A stretch of DNA of 53,239 bases from Saccharothrix coeruleofusca (lineage in GTDB: Bacteria; Actinomycetota; Actinomycetes; Mycobacteriales; Pseudonocardiaceae), in NCBI RefSeq assembly GCF_014648515.1, contig NZ_BMRG01000006.1:250435-303673 (forward strand), read 5' to 3'. Made by a program: the position numbers and the translations under genes. How positions within the stretch are numbered: the stretch's first letter is position 1; each line of letters begins with the position of its first letter. Shown piece after piece: positions 16,587 through 25,402 of this stretch. The notes beneath the pieces are model-generated. The model saw only the letters and a list, made by a program, of their open reading frames with translations, did not search any database and was not told the origin of the DNA.

Positions 16587-17435
16587 GTGACCGAACAGTC
16601 CCTGCCCAGCCTCCACGTCAAGCGCCAAGACGGGGTGCTGTGGGTCTCCATCGACGTTCCGCCCGTCAACCTGATGACGGCCCAGCTCATGCTCGACCTG
16701 GACGCCGTCGCCGCATCGGCGGAGGAAGATCCCGACCTGCACGTCATCGTGGTCCAGAGCGCCAATCCGGAGTTCTTCCTGGCCCACGGCGACCTGTCGT
16801 TCGTGGAGGACCCCGCGACGTACGCCGCCCTGCCGGTCGCGGAGGAGACGCTTGTCGGGACCGGCCCGATGATGCGGCTCCACGAACGCTGGCGGCGTCT
16901 GCCCCAGACCACCATCGCCAAGGTCGCGGGACTCGCCCGAGGCGGTGGGGCCGAGCTGGCCTCCAGCCTGGACCTGCGATTCGCGGCCCTCGAAACCGCG
17001 GCGTTCGGCCAGTTCGAGGCGTTGCTCGGCATCGTCCCCGGAGCTGGTGCGACTGCCCACCTGCCCCGCCTCGTAGGGCGCGCTCGCGCCCTGGAGATCG
17101 TGCTGACAGGCGGTCTGGTCGACGCGGCGACCGCCGAGCGCTGGGGATGGGTGAACCGGGCTCTGCCCGCCGCGGACCTGGACGAGTACGTCGAGCGGGT
17201 CGCACTGACCATCGCGACTCTGCCCGACGGTGTCCGCGCCGCGGCCACCAAAGCGATCGACGCGGCCGACGGCACGCTGGAGGACGCACTGCGCGCGGAA
17301 GACCGCCTGCTCGGGGAAACGTTCACGTCCGCGTCCGGAGAGCTCGCCAGGGCAGCGCTCGCGGCCGGGGTTCACACGCGCGAGGTGGAGCTGAACCTCG
17401 AAGAGGTCCTGCGGGCGAACCTCGTCCGGCGTTGA
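16587..17435 (+). CDS. Enoyl-CoA hydratase/isomerase (crotonase) family protein
   Basis: A 282-residue crotonase-fold protein. The CoA/oxyanion-hole segments are about HGDLSFVEDP (first strand) and AKVAGLARGGGAELASSLDLRFAAL (second), followed by LGIVPGAGATAHLPRLVGRARALEIVLTGG, the usual ADARWGWVN-like region. The first catalytic Glu position is not the classic ExxxG, so the exact reaction is open. The GTG start has AGGA 6 nt before it. Codon and base use look slightly less GC-biased than neighbouring genes, and the gene has its own operator, suggesting separate acquisition. It occupies the space beside the Jet cassette where a JetD gene might be expected, but on the opposite strand. Confidence 0.87.
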   Translation: MTEQSLPSLHVKRQDGVLWVSIDVPPVNLMTAQLMLDLDAVAASAEEDPDLHVIVVQSANPEFFLAHGDLSFVEDPATYAALPVAEETLVGTGPMMRLHERWRRLPQTTIAKVAGLARGGGAELASSLDLRFAALETAAFGQFEALLGIVPGAGATAHLPRLVGRARALEIVLTGGLVDAATAERWGWVNRALPAADLDEYVERVALTIATLPDGVRAAATKAIDAADGTLEDALRAEDRLLGETFTSASGELARAALAAGVHTREVELNLEEVLRANLVRR

Positions 17436-17547
17436 GCCCTTCCGACCTCACCCGGCGTTGAGGTGGAGTGCCAGGGCGGCTCGGGCCAAGTCGGTGGAGC
17501 AGTGCGTCGCGCAGTTCCCGAAAGCCTTGGACCAGCTCGACGGGTAG

Positions 17548-17588
17548 CGCGAACTCCGCGTTCGGGATGCCCGAACGCGGAGTTCGCG
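17548..17588. terminator. 19-bp perfect hairpin, bidirectional terminator
   Basis: Arms at 17548-17566 and 17570-17588 are perfect inverted copies of a family-2 repeat variant (CGCGAACTCCGCGTTCGGG) separated by ATG. It lies between the convergent enoyl-CoA hydratase and TIGR02680 genes. Confidence 0.7.
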
Positions 17589-17593
17589 GTGTC

Positions 17594-17611
17594 GGAACGC
17601 TCGGTTCGCGG
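17594..17611. repeat. Family-2 repeat copy
   Basis: GGAACGCTCGGTTCGCGG is the reverse complement of the 3401 copy over 16-17 bases and ends 10 bp before the TIGR02680 stop codon. Confidence 0.55.
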
Positions 17612-17620
17612 AGTGGGGGG

Positions 17621-20600
17621 TCAGGGGTCCACGCGGTCGAGGGCGGCGCCGTCCCAGGTGGTCTGGGTGCACGCGACGCCGCGCCCGTTCTTCGGGCGCA
17701 GCACGTCGTAGATGTGCATCCGGGGGATCTTGTCCGACACGCCCCAGCCCGACGGCCAGGTGATGACCCAGTCCATGTCCAGGTCCACCAGCAGCCCCAG
17801 CATCCGGGCGATGGTCGGGTCGTCCAGCCGCTCGAACGCCTCATCCAGCAGCACCAGGCGCAGCGGCGAGAACTCGTCGCTGACCGCGTCGTAGAACGAC
17901 GCCGCCGCGGCGAACAGGGTCACGTACGAGATCAGCCGCGTCTCACCGGAGGACAGCTGCCGCAGCCTGCGCTCGCGCGGCCCGCCGTCCGGGCCGGTGT
18001 CCGCCACCGTCACGGTGAACTGGTGCCAGGTCCGGTAGTCCAGCGCCCGCGACAGGATCTCCGCGTAGCTGCCGGTGCGCGAGTCCCGCTCGGCCTCGAT
18101 GCGCTCGGTGAACACCCGCCGCAGGGTGGCGTCCTGCTCCGGGCCGCGCTCGGCGTAGGGCAGCCGCACCAGCGCCAGCGCGTCGCGGGTCGGCTCGTCC
18201 AGCGCCGCCGACGGCTTCCACGCCAGCTTCACGTGCACGCCCTGGCTGGAGCGGGCCCGCCCGAGCACGTCGTTCATCCGCTTGCACAGGTCCTCGGCCA
18301 CCGCGATCTGCCCGCGCAGCCACTCGGCCAGGTCGCGGATCAGGTAGTCGGCGAAGATGCCCTGGTAGCGCTCGTCGAGGAAGCCGCGCTGCTCGGCCAG
18401 CTTGGCGGTGACCCGGCGGGCCGCCACGGCCGCGGGCCGGGCTCCCTCCTCGCCGGTCACGGTCACCGTCAGCAGGCCCGCGTGTTGCTCGGCGGCGATG
18501 TCGTGGCTGCCCGCCAGCGCGGTCTGCAGCGCCTGGAGCTTGGTGATCACGGTGGCCTCGCCCGCGCCGCGCCGGTCGCCCGCCTCGACCAGCGCGGCCC
18601 GCACCGACGCCACGTCCTGCGGCACGTCGGGCAGCGCGGCCACCAGCACGCCGGGGGCCCGCAGGACGGCCTCGAACTGCTCGACGGCCCGCGCCGCGGC
18701 GTCCTGGGCGGCGGCCAGCTGCGCGGTCGCGCCGTCCAGCCGGGCCTCCAGCTTGGCCGCCTCCTCGCGCGCCGCCGCCACCTCCTCGCGCGCGACGCGC
18801 AGCCGTGCGCGCAGGTCGCGCCGGGACGTCTCCAGCGCGCCGAGCTGGTCGGCCACGGCCCGCGCCTCGCCGCCGATCGCCTCGGTCAGCTCGGCCACGG
18901 CGCCCGCCTGGGCGGCGTAGTCGGCGCACCGGGCATCGGCGTCGGCCTCGGCGGCCACCCGGTCGGCGACCGCCGAGCGGTAGCGGTGCCCGGCGTCGGC
19001 CAGGTCGGCGACCGTGCCCCGGCACTGGCGGCGCAGCACGTCGGCCAGCCGGTCGGCGGTGCGCTGGGCCTCGGCCGCCGACTGGCGGGCCTGCCGCAGC
19101 CCCTCGGTGTCGGCGGGCAGCCCGGCGTCACCGGCCTGCCGCACCACCTCGGCGTGCGCGGCCTCGCCGTGCTCGGTCGCCCGCGCCAGTTCCGCGTCCA
19201 GCTCCTCGGCCCGGCGCGCGGCGCGGTCGGCGGACTCCTGCGCGGCCTGGAGCCTGCCGCGCCGGGCGACCAGCTCGCGGTCGGCGGGGAACCGCTCCAG
19301 GTGCGCCTCCCACTGCCCGACCAGGTCGCGTGCGGCGGTCAGGTCCCGCTCGGCCGCGCCGAGGTCGGCGCGCAGCGCGGCCAGCTCGTCCTCCAGCTCG
19401 GCGATGCGCCGCCGCCGGGCGGCTTCGCGCGCGCCCGCGCCGATGAACTCCGCCGCGGGCTTGTGCCAGCCACCGGTCAGCACGCCCGCCCGCCACCGCC
19501 CGGTGACCGACACCGCCGCCGGTCCCTCGTCCAGCGCCACCGACTCCAGCAGCCGCGCCACCACCTCGGCGGGCACCGGCGAGCTGGGCTCCACGGCGGG
19601 CACCAGCACCGAGGCCAGCGACGTCCCCGCCACCGGTTCGCCCGCCACCGCCACCACATCGCCCGAAGCGACCTCGCCGGAAGCGGTGACCCAGGCGTCG
19701 AGCAGGCCGCACGCCTCCAGCGCGGCTTCCAGCCCGGCCCGCGCGTCGGCGTCCACCTCGGACCCGAAGTCGACCAGCCGGTAGAACGGCGCGCCCGCGC
19801 CGGGATCGCGCTCGGCGGCGGTGAACCGCCCCGGCTCCGGCGAGCGCGCGGTGCCCGACCGCAGCCCGGCCAGCTCGGCGTCGCCCTCGTCGATGGCCGC
19901 GCGCAGCCCGCCCACCCGCCCGGTCGCCGCGTGCGCGGCCTCCCGCGCGGTCGCGACCAGCGGCCCGACCCACTCCCGCGCCGCCGCCGTCACCGACCGC
20001 GCGCCCGCCGGGTCCACCGACGGGGGCAGCGCCAGCGGCGACGCGGGCCGCTGCTCGACCAGCGGCCCGGACTCGCACCACCGGGCGACCGCCTCCAGCC
20101 ACGCCTGGGCGACCTCGGCCAGCTCCTCGGCCTCCCGGTCGCGCAGCGCCGCCGACTCCACCGCGCCGCGCGCCGCGTCCTGGGCGGTCCGCCGCAGCGC
20201 GTCCAGCTCGCGCCGCGCCGCGTCCAGCCCGGCCGCCCGCTCCTCCAGCGCCAGCGCCAGCGCCCCGTGCCGCCGGGCCGCCGAGGCGACCTCCGCCGCG
20301 CGGCCGGCCACCGAGTCCAGCGGCAGGTCGGGCACGGCGGGCGGCACCCGCCGCTCGACGGGCAGCGGCTCGGCCTCGGGGTCCGGCTTGGCGCGCACCG
20401 ACTCGGCGTGCGCCTGGGCCTCGACGGGGACCGGCCTGGGCACCTCCGGTGCCAGCGCCGGGTCCAGCCCGGCCGCCCGCAGGTGGTGGCGCAGCGGCTC
20501 GGCCAGCTCGTCGGCCGCCGCCAGGTCCTCGGCCAGCCTGCGCAGCAGCCGCAGCACGGCGTCCACCGCGCCGTCCTCCTGCGCCCGCTGCCTGGCCGCC

Positions 20601-21646
20601 ACCTCCAGCGCGCTGACCGCGGAGGAGCGCTTCTCGGCCACCAGCTTCTCGCGGGTGCGCAGGTCCTGCAGGTCGCGGAACGCGGGCAGCTCCTTGAGCG
20701 CGCCGATGGTCTCCTCGGCCCGCTGCTCGCCGTTCTCCAGCTCGGCCTGCGAGCGCTCGGCCTCGGCCCGCGCGGCGCGGGTCCGCTCCAGCGCGGCGGC
20801 CAGCTTCGCCGACTCGCGCTCCAGCTTGCGCACCGCGTCCTCGGCCGCGCCGAGCTTGTCCGCCGACGCGCGCAGCCCGCCGAAGGCGTAGTCGGAGTAG
20901 GTCTTGAGGAACGTGCCCAGCGCCGCGTCCGCCGAGGACAGCCGGGTGATGTTCTCCCGGATCGACTCCAGGTCCTCGAACGAGGTCGCCAGCTGCTCCA
21001 CCATCGCCTGGTCCAGCGGCGGCAGCGCGTCGGACAGGATCTGCTCCAGCTGCCCCTCCAGCACCTTCAGGCCCACGTCGGGGTTGCGCAGCGTGCGCTG
21101 CAGGTGCAGCAGGTCGCCGTAGCGGGCGGCGGGCACGCCGTAGACGGTCTCGGCGACCTTGGCGCGGAACGCGGCCTCCTCCAGCACGCAGTCCGCGCCG
21201 ATCGCCTCGCGCAGGTGCGCGGGCCCCAGCGGGGTGCGCTCCGCGCCGACCAGCTGCAGCTGCCTGCCCACCCGCAGCGGGGTGATGAACCGCCACGAGT
21301 CCGTGATCGCCTGCGAGGTCTTGGACGCCTTCACGCCCAACCCGCAGGTCAGGTACTCGTCCTCGCCGCGCTTGAGCTCGACCCAGGCGTAGCCGATCCG
21401 GTTCGGCCCGCCGTCGTAGTCGTCGAGCATCAGCCGCCGCAGGCTGACCGTGTCGAAGCCCTTGGAGCCGACCTGCCGCAGGTCGCCGTCCAGGCACAGC
21501 GGCAGCAGCAGCTCCAGGGTGCGCGACTTGCCCGAGCCGTTGGTGCCCTGGAAGATCGCCCGCCCGCCGGAGAAGTCGAACGTCTGCTCGGCGTACTGCC
21601 AGATGTTGACGATGCCGCCGCGGTGCAGCCGCCACCGGTCGTTCAC
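17621..21646 (-). CDS. jetC: TIGR02680 SMC/MukB-like ATPase (JetC of a Wadjet type III-like system)
   Basis: A 1341-residue SMC-like protein. Walker A is GTNGSGKS at residues 34-41 after VNIWQYAEQTFDF. Long coiled coils rich in Ala/Glu/Arg occupy about 230-560 and 700-1050 around a central hinge-like domain. The ABC signature LSSGE is followed by Walker B LVLLDEAFERLDD at about 1264-1276 and a conserved IPRMHIYDVLRPKNGRG tail. This is the TIGR02680 family of the four-gene TIGR02677-02680 cassette, classed with Wadjet plasmid-defence condensins, which extrude DNA loops and detect small circular DNA. The GTG start overlaps the jetB stop (GTGA). No nuclease subunit gene follows it. Confidence 0.88.
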   Translation of the reverse strand: MNDRWRLHRGGIVNIWQYAEQTFDFSGGRAIFQGTNGSGKSRTLELLLPLCLDGDLRQVGSKGFDTVSLRRLMLDDYDGGPNRIGYAWVELKRGEDEYLTCGLGVKASKTSQAITDSWRFITPLRVGRQLQLVGAERTPLGPAHLREAIGADCVLEEAAFRAKVAETVYGVPAARYGDLLHLQRTLRNPDVGLKVLEGQLEQILSDALPPLDQAMVEQLATSFEDLESIRENITRLSSADAALGTFLKTYSDYAFGGLRASADKLGAAEDAVRKLERESAKLAAALERTRAARAEAERSQAELENGEQRAEETIGALKELPAFRDLQDLRTREKLVAEKRSSAVSALEVAARQRAQEDGAVDAVLRLLRRLAEDLAAADELAEPLRHHLRAAGLDPALAPEVPRPVPVEAQAHAESVRAKPDPEAEPLPVERRVPPAVPDLPLDSVAGRAAEVASAARRHGALALALEERAAGLDAARRELDALRRTAQDAARGAVESAALRDREAEELAEVAQAWLEAVARWCESGPLVEQRPASPLALPPSVDPAGARSVTAAAREWVGPLVATAREAAHAATGRVGGLRAAIDEGDAELAGLRSGTARSPEPGRFTAAERDPGAGAPFYRLVDFGSEVDADARAGLEAALEACGLLDAWVTASGEVASGDVVAVAGEPVAGTSLASVLVPAVEPSSPVPAEVVARLLESVALDEGPAAVSVTGRWRAGVLTGGWHKPAAEFIGAGAREAARRRRIAELEDELAALRADLGAAERDLTAARDLVGQWEAHLERFPADRELVARRGRLQAAQESADRAARRAEELDAELARATEHGEAAHAEVVRQAGDAGLPADTEGLRQARQSAAEAQRTADRLADVLRRQCRGTVADLADAGHRYRSAVADRVAAEADADARCADYAAQAGAVAELTEAIGGEARAVADQLGALETSRRDLRARLRVAREEVAAAREEAAKLEARLDGATAQLAAAQDAAARAVEQFEAVLRAPGVLVAALPDVPQDVASVRAALVEAGDRRGAGEATVITKLQALQTALAGSHDIAAEQHAGLLTVTVTGEEGARPAAVAARRVTAKLAEQRGFLDERYQGIFADYLIRDLAEWLRGQIAVAEDLCKRMNDVLGRARSSQGVHVKLAWKPSAALDEPTRDALALVRLPYAERGPEQDATLRRVFTERIEAERDSRTGSYAEILSRALDYRTWHQFTVTVADTGPDGGPRERRLRQLSSGETRLISYVTLFAAAASFYDAVSDEFSPLRLVLLDEAFERLDDPTIARMLGLLVDLDMDWVITWPSGWGVSDKIPRMHIYDVLRPKNGRGVACTQTTWDGAALDRVDP

Positions 21647-22806
21647 GCGCTCTCCTCATCGAACAGGGACCAGCTGGGCACCTCCGGCGCCGCCACCACG
21701 ACCTCGCGCTCCGGGTCGCCGTCCGGCTCGGGCAGCCAGCGGTGGGCGGCCGGGTTGAGCACCCAGCCGTCCTGCTCCGCGACCGCCAGACCCATCCGGC
21801 GCAGCAGCTCCAGCACCTCGTCGACCAGCCGTTCCAGGTCGTCGGTGAACTGCTTGGACCACGCCGCCGGGTAGTCCTCCACCAGCCGCGCGCACCGCTC
21901 GCGCAGCGCCTGCCGGGACACCGGGTGCCGCCCGTCCGCGCGCGGCTCGTCGGCCAGCAGCTCGGGCAGCGCCAGCAGCGCGATCCGCGCCACCGTGGAC
22001 GTGCCGGGGAAGGACAGGTCGCTCAGGTAGTCCTCGGGGTCGGTGGTCAGCACGCCCTCGGCGCGGCACTCGGCGCGCAACCCGAACGCGGTCTCCAGCA
22101 GCGCCCGCTCCTTGCGCTGGTTGCGCCGCAGCCACTCGGCCTGCTCCGGCGGCAGGTCCGCGTAGAGCACCACGGGGTTCTCCACCAGCTTGCGCCGCAC
22201 CGCGTGCTCCACGCCGCGCGGGCCCGGCCGGGCCGCCAGCTCCACCAGCCGCCGCGCGCTGTCCGCCTCGCCGACCGGACCGGTCAGCAGCTGGCCGAGC
22301 AGGTCGGTGTCCACCGTGATCAGCGCCTCGGTCCCGGCGTCGACGGTGCCCTCGGTCTCGTGCAGCACGCCCAGCGACACCAGGTGGCGCAGCGCGGCGG
22401 TCAGCGCGCGCCGGTCGGCCACGTCGTCCACCACCGCGATGCCGGCCTCCACCGCCGCCGCGCGGATGTCGGAGACCAGCCGGGACAGCAGGGTCTGCCG
22501 CGCCACGCCGGTCAGCACCGCCAGCGTCAGCGCCAGGTAGGCGTAGCCGCGCGGGGACAGGCCGAGCACCCCGCGCGTGTCGTCCGCGCCGGGACCGGCC
22601 TTGTAGAGCCGGGCGAACCGCCGCTCCACCACCAGCCGGTAGCCCAGCAGGCCCGCGAACAGGTCCTGCAGCGCGAACCGGTGCCGGTGCACCAGGGCCA
22701 CCAGCTCGCCGTCCGGGCCGTCCGCGCGCAGGAACGGCCTGCGCAGCAGGGTGCGCGCGCAGCGCACGACGTCGGCCGCGTCGATCTCGGAGAGGTCGTC
22801 GAACAT
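21643..22806 (-). CDS. jetB: TIGR02678/DUF2398 protein (JetB-like kite subunit)
   Basis: A 387-residue protein of the DUF2398/TIGR02678 family. It contains winged-helix-like segments: RAALRHLVSLGVLHETEGTVDA and RLVDEVLELLRRMGLAVAEQDGWVLNPAAHRW. A conserved central NPVVLYADLP / LRRNQRKERALLE stretch follows the HxV-like region, and there is an acidic C-terminus. By analogy with MukE/MksE it bridges the kleisin to the ATPase heads. The ATG overlaps the jetA stop and the TGA overlaps the jetC GTG, so the order A-B-C is one tightly coupled operon. Confidence 0.87.
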   Translation of the reverse strand: MFDDLSEIDAADVVRCARTLLRRPFLRADGPDGELVALVHRHRFALQDLFAGLLGYRLVVERRFARLYKAGPGADDTRGVLGLSPRGYAYLALTLAVLTGVARQTLLSRLVSDIRAAAVEAGIAVVDDVADRRALTAALRHLVSLGVLHETEGTVDAGTEALITVDTDLLGQLLTGPVGEADSARRLVELAARPGPRGVEHAVRRKLVENPVVLYADLPPEQAEWLRRNQRKERALLETAFGLRAECRAEGVLTTDPEDYLSDLSFPGTSTVARIALLALPELLADEPRADGRHPVSRQALRERCARLVEDYPAAWSKQFTDDLERLVDEVLELLRRMGLAVAEQDGWVLNPAAHRWLPEPDGDPEREVVVAAPEVPSWSLFDEESA

Positions 22807-24287
22807 CAGTCGAGCACCAGCGTGGAGTCGTGCAGGGTCAGCGTGCCCGCGTGCGAGCGGATCGTGGCCGTGCGGCCCCGCGCGTGCTCGACGGTCACCC
22901 TCAGCCCGCGCACCGGGTCCGACGCCGAGCCCGAGTCCTGCGCGCTGTCGCGCTGCGCCATGGCCAGCGTCAGCAGCTCGCACAGCACGCCCAGCGCCTC
23001 GCCGGACAGGGTGGTCTCGGCCAGCCTCGGCGCGGCGGCGGCCAGCTCCGCCACGGACGCGGCCCGCCGCTCGTCCGCCTCGCGGGCCTCGGCCAGCAGC
23101 GACTGCTCGGTCATCGGGTCGTCCAGGATGCGCGAGGTGCGCCCGCGCGCCCCGCGATCGCCCCGGCTGCGCACGCTGACCTGCACCTCGTGCACCGGCC
23201 CGTCGCGCCACGGCGTGCGCTCGTTGTCGCTGTCGTGCTCCGGCGCGGGGGAGACGTGCCGCGCCGAGTACAGGCCGAACGCCGCCGCGTACAGCTCGTG
23301 CGCCTGCTCGCGGGTGCTCGCGTCGAACCAGGCGGCCAGCTTCAGCAGCTCCGCCCGCCGCCCCGGCAGCAGCCCGCCGCCGGAGGTGGCCCGCTTCACG
23401 CTGGCCAGCAGCGAGCCGATGGCCCGCGCGGTGGCCTCGCGCAGCGCGGTGACCTGGCTGGGCCGCCCCGGCCGGTCCACGAACCAGTCGGTCAGCTCCT
23501 GCCAGTCCTCCGCCGACCGGCCGCGCGCCCGCTCCACCCGCTCGCCCAGCTCGGCGCGGCCCAGCAGGCGCAGCAGCTCCGAGCGGGCGGCGTTGAGCCC
23601 GGCCAGCGCCTCGGCGATGGCGGGGGTGTGCCGCAGCACGTCCTCCACCACCATCTGGATGTACTCGACCAGCAGGTTGCGGAACCCGCTGATCTCCTCC
23701 GGGTCCAGGTGGTGCCGGGTGACGACCTGGCCGAGGTAGGCGTAGAAGTCGCGGACCGTGGCGGCCAGCTCCGCGTGCTGCAGGAACAGCGTGGTGACCT
23801 GCTCGGCCAGCACCTCGCGGGCCCTGGGCGCGCCGCTGACCAGCGCCTCGGACAGCGACCGGCCGAGCTGGCCGAGGCCGCGCTCCACGGCGGGCAGCAG
23901 CTCGCGGGAGACCTCCCGCGCGCCCTCGGGCACCCGCAGCAGCTCGTCCGCGTCCCGCTGCACCCGCACCGCGAGCTTGCTCACCTGGTAGCGCACGCTG
24001 CCGTGCTGGAACTCGGCGATGCTGGAGGCCACCACCTCGCGGCGGCCCTGCACCAGGTTGCCCCACTCGACCAGCTGCTTGAGCCGGTTGATCACGTTCT
24101 CGATGCGCGACTCGCCCGGCTCCACCCGGCCCTCGCGCTCGGCCCCGGCCAGCGCCCCGGCGACCTCGCCCGCGGACAGGTCGGCCAGCAGCGTGGACGT
24201 GAACAGCCGCATGATCGCCAGGTACGTGCGCTGGTGCTCGCGCGCGTCCAAGTAGGCGTAGAGCTTGAGGCGGCCCGCTGGTTCCAC
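22806..24287 (-). CDS. jetA: TIGR02677/DUF2397 protein (JetA-like kleisin subunit)
   Basis: A 493-residue DUF2397/TIGR02677 protein. It begins with a winged helix (LYAYLDAREHQRTYLAIMRLF and IENVINRLKQLVEWGNLVQGRRE) and continues with mostly helical sequence, as expected for a kleisin of an SMC-like complex. A helical middle (VEDVLRHTPAIAEALAGLNAARSELLRLLG) and a beta-rich C-terminus (VQVSVRSRGDRGARGRTSRI; LTLHDSTLVL) follow. GTG at 24287 is used as the start; a TTG at 24296 is an alternative. It is the first gene of the cassette and diverges from cobD with only 51 bp between. Confidence 0.86.
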   Translation of the reverse strand: MEPAGRLKLYAYLDAREHQRTYLAIMRLFTSTLLADLSAGEVAGALAGAEREGRVEPGESRIENVINRLKQLVEWGNLVQGRREVVASSIAEFQHGSVRYQVSKLAVRVQRDADELLRVPEGAREVSRELLPAVERGLGQLGRSLSEALVSGAPRAREVLAEQVTTLFLQHAELAATVRDFYAYLGQVVTRHHLDPEEISGFRNLLVEYIQMVVEDVLRHTPAIAEALAGLNAARSELLRLLGRAELGERVERARGRSAEDWQELTDWFVDRPGRPSQVTALREATARAIGSLLASVKRATSGGGLLPGRRAELLKLAAWFDASTREQAHELYAAAFGLYSARHVSPAPEHDSDNERTPWRDGPVHEVQVSVRSRGDRGARGRTSRILDDPMTEQSLLAEAREADERRAASVAELAAAAPRLAETTLSGEALGVLCELLTLAMAQRDSAQDSGSASDPVRGLRVTVEHARGRTATIRSHAGTLTLHDSTLVLD

Positions 24288-24326
24288 GATGGGCAACCCT
24301 AATGCGGACCACCGACACGACTTGGC

Positions 24327-24332
24327 TACCGT
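24327..24332 (+). promoter_or_regulatory. Putative -10 element of cobD, leaderless
   Basis: TACCGT ends 6 nt before the cobD GTG, with no room for a riboswitch or ribosome binding site. Confidence 0.4.
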
Positions 24333-24338
24333 GCCGGT

Positions 24339-25277
24339 GTGAGCGTGGGACGCGCGGTGGGGCTGTTGCTGGGCGTGGCCGCGGACGCGGTGTTCGGCGA
24401 CCCGAAGAGGTATCACCCGGTGGCGGCGTTCGGCCGCGTGGCGGGTGCGTTGGAGCGCAAGCTGTACCGCGACCACCGGGCCGCCGGGGTCGCGCACACG
24501 GTCGTGCTGGTCGGTGGCACCGCGCTGGCCGGGGCCGCGGTGGAGCGGCTGGCCGCTCGGCACCCGGTGGCGCGGGCGTTGACCACGGCCGCGGCCACCT
24601 GGGTGGTGCTGGGCGGCGCGTCGCTGGCCGACGAGGGCACCGCGATGGGGCGCGAGCTGGACGGCGGCGACCTGGCCGCGGCCCGCGAGCGGCTGCCCAA
24701 CCTGTGCGGGCGCGAGCCGCGCGACCTGGACACCCTGGCGCTGGCCAAGGCCACCGTCGAGTCGGTGGCGGAGAACACCTCCGACGCCGTGGTGGCGCCG
24801 CTGTTCTGGGGCGCGGTCGCGGGCGTGCCGGGGCTGCTGGGCTACCGCGCGGCCAACACGCTGGACGCCATGGTCGGCCACCGCTCGAAGCGCTACCGCC
24901 GGTTCGGCTGGGCCGCCGCGCGGCTGGACGACGTGGCCAACCTGCTGCCGTCCCGGCTGGCCGCGCTGCTGACCGCGGCGGGCGCCCCGGTGGTCGGCGG
25001 TTCGGCCCCGGAGGCGTGGACGGCGTGGCGGCGGGACGCGGCGGCGCACCCCAGTCCCAACGCGGGCCAGGTCGAGGCGGCGTTCGCGGGCGCGCTGGAG
25101 ATCCGCCTTGGCGGGCGCACGGTGTACGCGCACGGCGCGGAGGACCGGCCGGTGCTGGGCCACGGCCGCCAGCCCGACGCCGGGCACGTCACGCGCGCGG
25201 TGGAGCTGTCGCGGGTGGTCGGCGCGTCGGCGGCGGTGGTCACCGCCCTCATCGCCCTGTTCGCCCGCCCCCGCTGA
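24339..25277 (+). CDS. cobD: Adenosylcobinamide-phosphate synthase
   Basis: A 312-residue polytopic membrane enzyme (CobD of the actinobacterial naming, CbiB elsewhere) that joins adenosylcobyric acid to (R)-1-aminopropan-2-ol phosphate in late cobalamin synthesis. Family hallmarks are the N-terminal AADAVFGDPKRYHPVAAFG, the central ATVESVAENTSDAVVAPLFW, the ANTLDAMVGHRSKRYRRFGW stretch and the C-terminal RLGGRTVYAHG. The substrate would come from the CobC-like enzyme encoded at 29563. Only 61 bp separate it from jetA's frame, and no cobalamin riboswitch is visible. Confidence 0.94.
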   Translation: MSVGRAVGLLLGVAADAVFGDPKRYHPVAAFGRVAGALERKLYRDHRAAGVAHTVVLVGGTALAGAAVERLAARHPVARALTTAAATWVVLGGASLADEGTAMGRELDGGDLAAARERLPNLCGREPRDLDTLALAKATVESVAENTSDAVVAPLFWGAVAGVPGLLGYRAANTLDAMVGHRSKRYRRFGWAAARLDDVANLLPSRLAALLTAAGAPVVGGSAPEAWTAWRRDAAAHPSPNAGQVEAAFAGALEIRLGGRTVYAHGAEDRPVLGHGRQPDAGHVTRAVELSRVVGASAAVVTALIALFARPR

Positions 25278-25282
25278 CCACG

Positions 25283-25402
25283 CCTGCAAGTACTACCCGA
25301 CCTCCCTCGCGGGGCCGTTGACCACTACCCGGCTCAGCGCTGCCGCCGGGCGGGTAGTAGTTGTGCGCTCGCGGATCAGGCTCGGGTAGTACTTGCCGAC
25401 GC
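25283..25402. repeat. Family-1 phased quartet, site a
   Basis: Four copies of the AASTACTACCCG unit: 25288-25299 (exact, forward), 25320-25331 (two mismatches, forward), 25351-25362 and 25383-25394 (exact, reverse). Start-to-start distances are 32, 31 and 32 bp. It lies between the convergent cobD and SURF1 genes, and the last copy is inside the SURF1 reading frame. Confidence 0.9.

Noticed and set aside
17468-21874. A 1468-codon open frame on the plus strand opposite jetC
   Set aside because: Rich in Arg/Gly/His/Gln with no domain; typical antisense shadow in very GC-rich DNA. The minus frame carries Walker A, LSSGE and Walker B.
24288-24338. Cobalamin riboswitch before cobD
   Set aside because: Only 51 bp lie between jetA and cobD and the start looks leaderless; no B12-box-like sequence.
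25283-25402. Phased 12-mers read as a CRISPR array
   Set aside because: Repeats are too short, half are inverted, there are only four per site, and no cas genes are seen.
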